Shown piece after piece: positions 6,902 through 10,161 of a stretch of 10,161 nt of DNA (positions are counted from its first letter, which is position 1; every line of letters starts with the position of its first letter). The translations under genes and the position numbers were made by a program. The notes under the pieces are model-generated. The model worked only from the letters and a program-made list of their open reading frames with translations, was not told where the DNA came from and searched no databases. Source of the DNA: Erythrobacter sp. (GTDB lineage Bacteria; Pseudomonadota; Alphaproteobacteria; Sphingomonadales; Sphingomonadaceae); contig JANQTR010000236.1 in NCBI GenBank assembly GCA_030731635.1, forward strand, positions 1 through 10,161. Reading direction: 5' to 3'.

Positions 6902-6934
6902 TGCCGGTCTCGACTTGCGCTTCGCGACACGGCA
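6902..6934 (+). promoter_or_regulatory. Hairpin between the RodZ-like gene and cpoB
   Basis: TGCCG (6902-6906) pairs with CGGCA (6930-6934), followed inward by a bulged A, GTC/GAC, one mismatch and CG/CG around a 10-base loop: ten base pairs in all. A smaller hairpin CCACA/TGTGG lies at 6941-6958. No T run follows either, so they look like intercistronic mRNA structures (processing, stability or translation control) rather than an intrinsic terminator. Confidence 0.35.
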
Positions 6935-7003
6935 GGGATTCCACACACGTTCATGTGGCCCGCGCCATTTCCGTGCGGACACAGCAAGGGAGCTTGACCA
7001 GCC

Positions 7004-7954
7004 ATGACCCTCCAACTGCGAACCGGCGCGCTCCGGATCATGCCCTTGCGGCTTGCCGCTTTGGCTTTGGCGGCGTCGACAATTGCCACCGCCTCCGCAC
7101 CGGCCTTCGCGCAGGACAGCGTCGCCGAAGCGCGTATGCGTAAGGTCGAGGCCGAAGTGCGCGCCTTGCAGCGCAAGGTCTTCCCCGGCGGCGACACCCG
7201 CTTTTTCGAACCCCAGATATCACCCGACACGCAGACGGCCGAGCCGGCGAATGCGCAAGGGATCAGCGTTCCTTCGACCACGGCGGTCACGGATATTCTG
7301 GTGCGGCTCGATGCGCTCGAAGCGCAGCTGCGCACGCTTACCGCACGGTCGGAAGAACAGGCCAATGGGCTTGCGCTGCTGGAAACGCGCATCGCCGCAT
7401 TGGAAGCGGGCAGCGCGCCGTCCAATGCACCGCCTGTTACCGATGTTGCCAGTGCTACACCGCTTCCCGCTTCTGCTCCGACCACTGCCCCGCCCGCCCC
7501 GGTCGCGGCACCCAGTGCGACCCGGCTCGCCGCCGTTCAGGCCATCGCCAAGCCGCAAACCGCTGACGCCGGGGATGACGAATACTCCTATGGCTTCCGC
7601 CTCTGGAACGCGGGGTTCTATCCCGAAGCGCGCCAGCAATTGACCCAGTTTGTCGAACAATACCCCAATCACACGCGCATCAGTTTTGGTCGCAACCTGC
7701 TGGGCCGTGCTTTCCTCGACGACAATCTGCCCGAAGACGCGGCGCGCTGGTTCTTGCGCAATTATCAGGCGAACAAGAGCGGTGATCGCGCAGCTGACAG
7801 CCTGCTTTTCCTCGGCGCGTCGATGATCGCGATGAAAGATACCAAACGCGCATGTATCGCCCTGGCCGAATTTGCGGAGACCTATCCGTTGGTTGCTGCC
7901 GGGCGGCTGGCGAATGACTATCAGGCTAACCGCGCCAAGGTGACGTGCAGCTAA
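7004..7954 (+). CDS. cpoB: CpoB/YbgF-like periplasmic TPR protein
   Basis: A 316-residue exported protein of the YbgF/CpoB family, which in E. coli coordinates peptidoglycan synthesis by PBP1B with outer-membrane constriction by the Tol-Pal system. Seen: a signal peptide with hydrophobic core at about 17-31 and a likely cut after AFA (36/37, before QDS); an N-terminal helical stretch (about 38-60) and a coiled coil at about 97-136 (ILVRLDALEAQLRTLTARSE) consistent with the trimerising region; a Pro/Ala-rich linker (138-180); and TPR helices at about 192-307 (YSYGFRLWNAGFYPEARQQL at 195-214, with NLPEDAARWFLRNY further on), the usual YbgF tail. The ATG at 7004 is backed by AAGGGAG at 6986-6992; a second ATG at 7040 would give a shorter but still functional signal peptide. 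tilS starts inside its last codons. The tol and pal genes, the usual upstream neighbours, are absent; a RodZ-like gene stands there. Confidence 0.88.
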   Translation: MTLQLRTGALRIMPLRLAALALAASTIATASAPAFAQDSVAEARMRKVEAEVRALQRKVFPGGDTRFFEPQISPDTQTAEPANAQGISVPSTTAVTDILVRLDALEAQLRTLTARSEEQANGLALLETRIAALEAGSAPSNAPPVTDVASATPLPASAPTTAPPAPVAAPSATRLAAVQAIAKPQTADAGDDEYSYGFRLWNAGFYPEARQQLTQFVEQYPNHTRISFGRNLLGRAFLDDNLPEDAARWFLRNYQANKSGDRAADSLLFLGASMIAMKDTKRACIALAEFAETYPLVAAGRLANDYQANRAKVTCS

Positions 7955-8958
7955 GCGCTGTTGATGCGGGCCTGACCGCGCGCTTTGCCGCTGATCTGGC
8001 GGCGCTGTGGCCCGAAAGCGAGCGCAGCGGGCCGCTGGGCCTTGCCGTTTCGGGTGGCCCGGATAGCCTTGCGTTGCTGCTGCTCGCTTGTGCCGCACTG
8101 CCGGGCCAGATCGCAGTGTGCAGCATTGACCACGGGTTGCGTCCCGAAGCTGCTGGTGAAGTTGCATTTGTTGAACGAATCGCGGGCGAACGCGGCATTC
8201 CGTTTGCCCCGCTGGCGGTCACGCTTGCCCCTGGCAATGTGCAGGCCCGCGCGCGTGAGGCTCGCTATGCGGCGCTGGCGGGCTGGGCGCGTGCCGAAGG
8301 GCTTGGCGCGGTCGCGACGGCACACCATGCCGATGATCAGGCTGAAACGCTGCTGATGCGGCTTAATCGGGGGAGCGGGCTGGCAGGGTTGGCCGGCGTG
8401 CGTGCCACCTCGCAGATTGCCGATAGTGATGTGCTGCTCCTGCGTCCGCTGCTCGGCTGGCGCAAGTCTGATCTGGCGGATGTGGTGGCAGTAGCCGGGA
8501 TTACAGCGGCGCAGGATCCCTCAAACGCCAACCCCGATTTCGACCGCGCGCGGTTGCGCTTGGCACTGGCCGCAACCGACTGGATTGATCCGGTGCAAGT
8601 CGCCGTTAGCGCGGCACATCTGGCAGAAAGCTGGCAGGCGCTTGATTGGTATGGGCAGATCGATTGGCACGAAATGGTGATGCGCGATGACACTGTGCCC
8701 GGCGGCCTAGGCTACACCTATTGTGCTAACGTGCCTCGGGTGATCGCAATCGAGACAATCCTCAGGATCATTGCCGCACTGGGTGGTCACGCTTCTCGCG
8801 CCGAGGCCGGGCGTGCATGGGACCGGCTTTGGGCGGGCGAGAACGCGTCGCTAGGCGGCGTACTGGCGGTGCCAGGGGTGGAGCGGGTGGAGAAAGTCGG
8901 CGTGATGATGCGGGTCTGGCGTTTTCGACCTGAACCCCCGCGCGCGGCGGCGCATTGA
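7945..8958 (+). CDS. tilS: tRNA(Ile)-lysidine synthetase TilS
   Basis: TilS uses ATP and lysine to convert C34 of the CAU-anticodon tRNA-Ile to lysidine, so that it reads AUA instead of AUG; it is normally essential. The 337 residues begin at GTG 7945, inside cpoB (10-base overlap), implying translational coupling; AAGG at 7937-7940 is a close ribosome binding site. Motifs: PP-loop SGGPDS at 36-41, IDHGLRPEA at 61-69, AHHADDQAETLLMRL at 126-140 with RGSGLAGLAGV at 142-152, and DPSNANPDFDRARLR at 191-205. The conserved N-terminal synthetase domain is complete. After about residue 220 the match weakens, and the protein is shorter than the E. coli enzyme (a bit over 430 residues), so the C-terminal domains seem reduced, as in other short TilS forms. 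It ends 5 bases from the stop of a convergent gene. FtsH, often downstream of tilS, is not present. Confidence 0.95.
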   Translation: MQLSAVDAGLTARFAADLAALWPESERSGPLGLAVSGGPDSLALLLLACAALPGQIAVCSIDHGLRPEAAGEVAFVERIAGERGIPFAPLAVTLAPGNVQARAREARYAALAGWARAEGLGAVATAHHADDQAETLLMRLNRGSGLAGLAGVRATSQIADSDVLLLRPLLGWRKSDLADVVAVAGITAAQDPSNANPDFDRARLRLALAATDWIDPVQVAVSAAHLAESWQALDWYGQIDWHEMVMRDDTVPGGLGYTYCANVPRVIAIETILRIIAALGGHASRAEAGRAWDRLWAGENASLGGVLAVPGVERVEKVGVMMRVWRFRPEPPRAAAH

Positions 8959-8963
8959 CTCGA

Positions 8964-9773
8964 TTAAAGAATCTTGTCGCCGACGCCAACCATCTTGCCG
9001 CGCGTGATGATCACTTTGTCACCGCGTTTGGCAGCGGCGAACAGCTTGGCGGCGAATTCATCGGGCACACCGACACAGCCGTGGCTGGCATAGCCGTTGA
9101 GTACCGGCGAGCCATGGATTGCGACCCCATCCCACGTGAGCCGAAGCGTATGGGGCATCGGAGCGTTGTCATATTTCTCCGAAACATTGTCCTTTTCCTT
9201 GGTCAGGATCGGGAAAGTGCCAAGTGGGGTTGGGTGCGCCCGTGTACCGAGCAGCGCGACCGCCGTGCCGATTTCGTGGCCGTCGCGAAAGGCGCTGATC
9301 ACGCGCGCATCAAGATCGACGGTGATGACCAGCTTGCCGGTGCGCGGTGCAGCGCCTTCGTCCCAGAACCAGTCGCCGTAGCGAATCGTGCCTTCGATGG
9401 GCAGAATTGACTTAATAACAAAGGGGTCATTGTTGCCGCGTGCGACAGGAATTGGCGTAGCAGCGGCCACAGCCACCGGCGCTTGAACAGGGGCGGGGGA
9501 TGGCAACGTCTCTCGCACGATTTCCCGCACCGCGGGAAGGCGCGGTGCCTCAGGCACCAGTGGCGGCAGCCCGGCATAGGCCAGTGCAGCTTCATCTTGT
9601 GCTGCAAGATCCTGATCGGGATCAATCCGCTCAAACGCACCGGATGCGCGCTGCGCTACCTGCTGAGCAGCCGATGCGGCATCACTCGCCTCTCCGGCGT
9701 TCTGGGCGGCCAGCGGGAAGGTAAGCGCCGTGGCGACAGCGACGGCGAGCGGGAGAGCAGAACGGCTAATCAT
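8964..9773 (-). CDS. Exported L,D-transpeptidase (YkuD domain)
   Basis: A 269-residue protein with a signal peptide (hydrophobic core at about 6-22, likely cut after LAA near residue 23), an Ala/Pro-rich spacer to about residue 110, and a C-terminal YkuD catalytic domain (about 146-258). YkuD enzymes form 3-3 crosslinks in peptidoglycan or attach proteins to it, using a cysteine nucleophile. Visible: KLVITVDLDARVISAFRDG (147-165), PTPLGTFPI (181-189), IHGSP with His220, and ASHGCVGVP (229-237) with Ser230, His231 and Cys233. The usual motif continues SHGC(I/V)R; here Arg is replaced by Gly. The domain otherwise looks complete. The start is ATG 9773; no good Shine-Dalgarno is seen. It converges on tilS and lies downstream of rimO on the same strand, with a 281-base spacer that probably holds its own promoter. 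The exact reaction (3-3 crosslinking, lipoprotein attachment or hydrolysis) cannot be told from sequence. Confidence 0.92.
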   Translation of the reverse strand: MISRSALPLAVAVATALTFPLAAQNAGEASDAASAAQQVAQRASGAFERIDPDQDLAAQDEAALAYAGLPPLVPEAPRLPAVREIVRETLPSPAPVQAPVAVAAATPIPVARGNNDPFVIKSILPIEGTIRYGDWFWDEGAAPRTGKLVITVDLDARVISAFRDGHEIGTAVALLGTRAHPTPLGTFPILTKEKDNVSEKYDNAPMPHTLRLTWDGVAIHGSPVLNGYASHGCVGVPDEFAAKLFAAAKRGDKVIITRGKMVGVGDKIL

Positions 9774-10054
9774 GGTGAGCGGTATGCCGTGTTAGCTTCT
9801 GATTTACCAGAGCCTAACCGCGCCACGTCCCTTGAGGGGACGGGATGGGCGCGCGGGTTAACGTTGGTGGAGCATTCAGGGCAGTCTCTTGGTCTGCCGA
9901 CCCAGTTTACTGCGATTGCGGGATCGTGATTGCAGCCGGGCCGGCCCGCGCGGCGGGATCGTCCGCTTCGGACTGTTGCATCTGGATTGTGCCGCCAGCA
10001 ATCGACTGGCGCACAGGACTATTCTTCAATGAAAATATTCTAGATAATTTCGTT
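9774..10054. other. Palindrome-rich spacer between rimO and the L,D-transpeptidase gene
   Basis: No gene is supported here. It holds a hairpin CGTCCC/GGGACG with a 5-base loop (9826-9842), a 12-base perfect palindrome CGGGCCGGCCCG (9937-9948) abutting CCGCGCGG (9946-9953), the hairpin GTCCG/CGGAC with a 3-base loop (9961-9973), a larger stem at 9988-10015, and an AT-rich patch at about 10017-10057 (roughly 10 G/C in 42 bases). It should contain the 3' end of the rimO mRNA and the promoter of the transpeptidase gene, but no clear -35/-10 was found. Confidence 0.45.
9988..10015 (-). terminator. Strong stem-loop after rimO, possible transcript end without U run
   Basis: TGTG-C-CGCCAG (9988-9998) pairs with CTGGCG-CACA (10006-10015) around a 7-base loop, ten base pairs with one bulged C. 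It begins 39 bases past the rimO stop on the minus strand. On that strand it is followed by ATCCAGATGC, not by a U run, so it could be a Rho-assisted end or an mRNA-stabilising structure instead of a standard intrinsic terminator. Confidence 0.35.
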
Positions 10055-10161
10055 TTAGACGATGAATCCGAATAGATCGTGCGGATCGGCATCCTCGATG
10101 GTGACATTGACGATATCGCCCTGAGCCAGATTGGCGGGGACGTTGCGCAAATAGACCGCGC
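10055..10161 (-). CDS. rimO: RimO C-terminus (ribosomal protein S12 methylthiotransferase), partial
   Basis: Only the last 34 codons and the TAA (10057-10055) are in the window; the frame runs open to the right edge. The residues AVYLRNVPANLAQGDIVNVT and then IEDADPHDLFGFIV match the end of the TRAM domain of RimO, whose typical close is PGDxVxVxIxxADxYDLxG. RimO is a radical-SAM enzyme that adds a methylthio group to a conserved aspartate of ribosomal protein S12; the TRAM domain binds the substrate protein. The related MiaB also has a TRAM domain, but the ADxxDLxG ending favours RimO. The catalytic part lies outside the window. Confidence 0.82.
   Translation of the reverse strand, partial: AVYLRNVPANLAQGDIVNVTIEDADPHDLFGFIV

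Noticed and set aside
6128..7015. 295-codon minus-strand open frame opposite the RodZ-like gene
   Set aside because: Product is Arg/Ser/Gly-rich without domain marks; the plus strand has HTH, membrane helix and DUF4115 in order.
7220..8167. 315-codon minus-strand open frame across cpoB and tilS
   Set aside because: It crosses two well-supported genes, has a low-complexity Arg/Gly-rich product and no start signal; a codon-bias shadow.
1..10161. CRISPR arrays, insertion sequences, tRNA or rRNA genes, defence or biosynthetic systems
   Set aside because: No regular repeats, transposase motifs, cloverleaf-like sequences or accessory gene families were found; all recognised genes are housekeeping.

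Overview
The window is GC-rich chromosomal DNA and reads as ordinary housekeeping sequence of an alphaproteobacterium, most likely a member of the Sphingomonadales (Erythrobacter/Sphingomonas type). This rests on the family set: an RcdA/DUF1465 protein, YdcH (DUF465) proteins, a GAF-containing PtsP, an HTH/DUF4115 RodZ-like protein, and YbgF/CpoB followed directly by TilS. No mobile element, CRISPR array, rRNA, tRNA or phage gene was seen. Nothing here is a clearly new system; the less explained parts are short, structured intergenic regions and two small YdcH paralogues.

Left block, minus strand (1-2801). In transcription order, right to left: a 69-aa YdcH protein (2592-2801), an RcdA-like ClpXP adaptor (1950-2420), an MBL-fold hydrolase of the LACTB2 type (990-1880), and quinolinate synthase nadA (938 leftwards, C-terminus cut by the window edge).

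Centre, plus strand (2802-7954 and on to 8958). A 335-base divergent intergenic region separates the first YdcH gene from a second, 55-aa YdcH gene (3137-3304). It holds a dyad and a run of three hairpins. Then come ptsP (3388-5658, enzyme I of the nitrogen PTS), a RodZ-like membrane protein (5822-6850), the periplasmic TPR protein CpoB/YbgF (7004-7954) and tilS (7945-8958, overlapping cpoB by 10 bases from a GTG start). RodZ-like and CpoB are both tied to cell-wall or envelope work, and tilS often follows ybgF in alphaproteobacteria.

Right block, minus strand (8964-10161). An exported YkuD L,D-transpeptidase (8964-9773) converges on tilS with only 5 bases between stop codons. A 281-base palindrome-rich spacer follows, then the last 34 codons of rimO (10055-10161), cut by the right edge.

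The physiology covered is NAD synthesis, nitrogen-PTS signalling, cell-cycle proteolysis, envelope and peptidoglycan maintenance, tRNA-Ile lysidinylation and ribosomal protein S12 modification.
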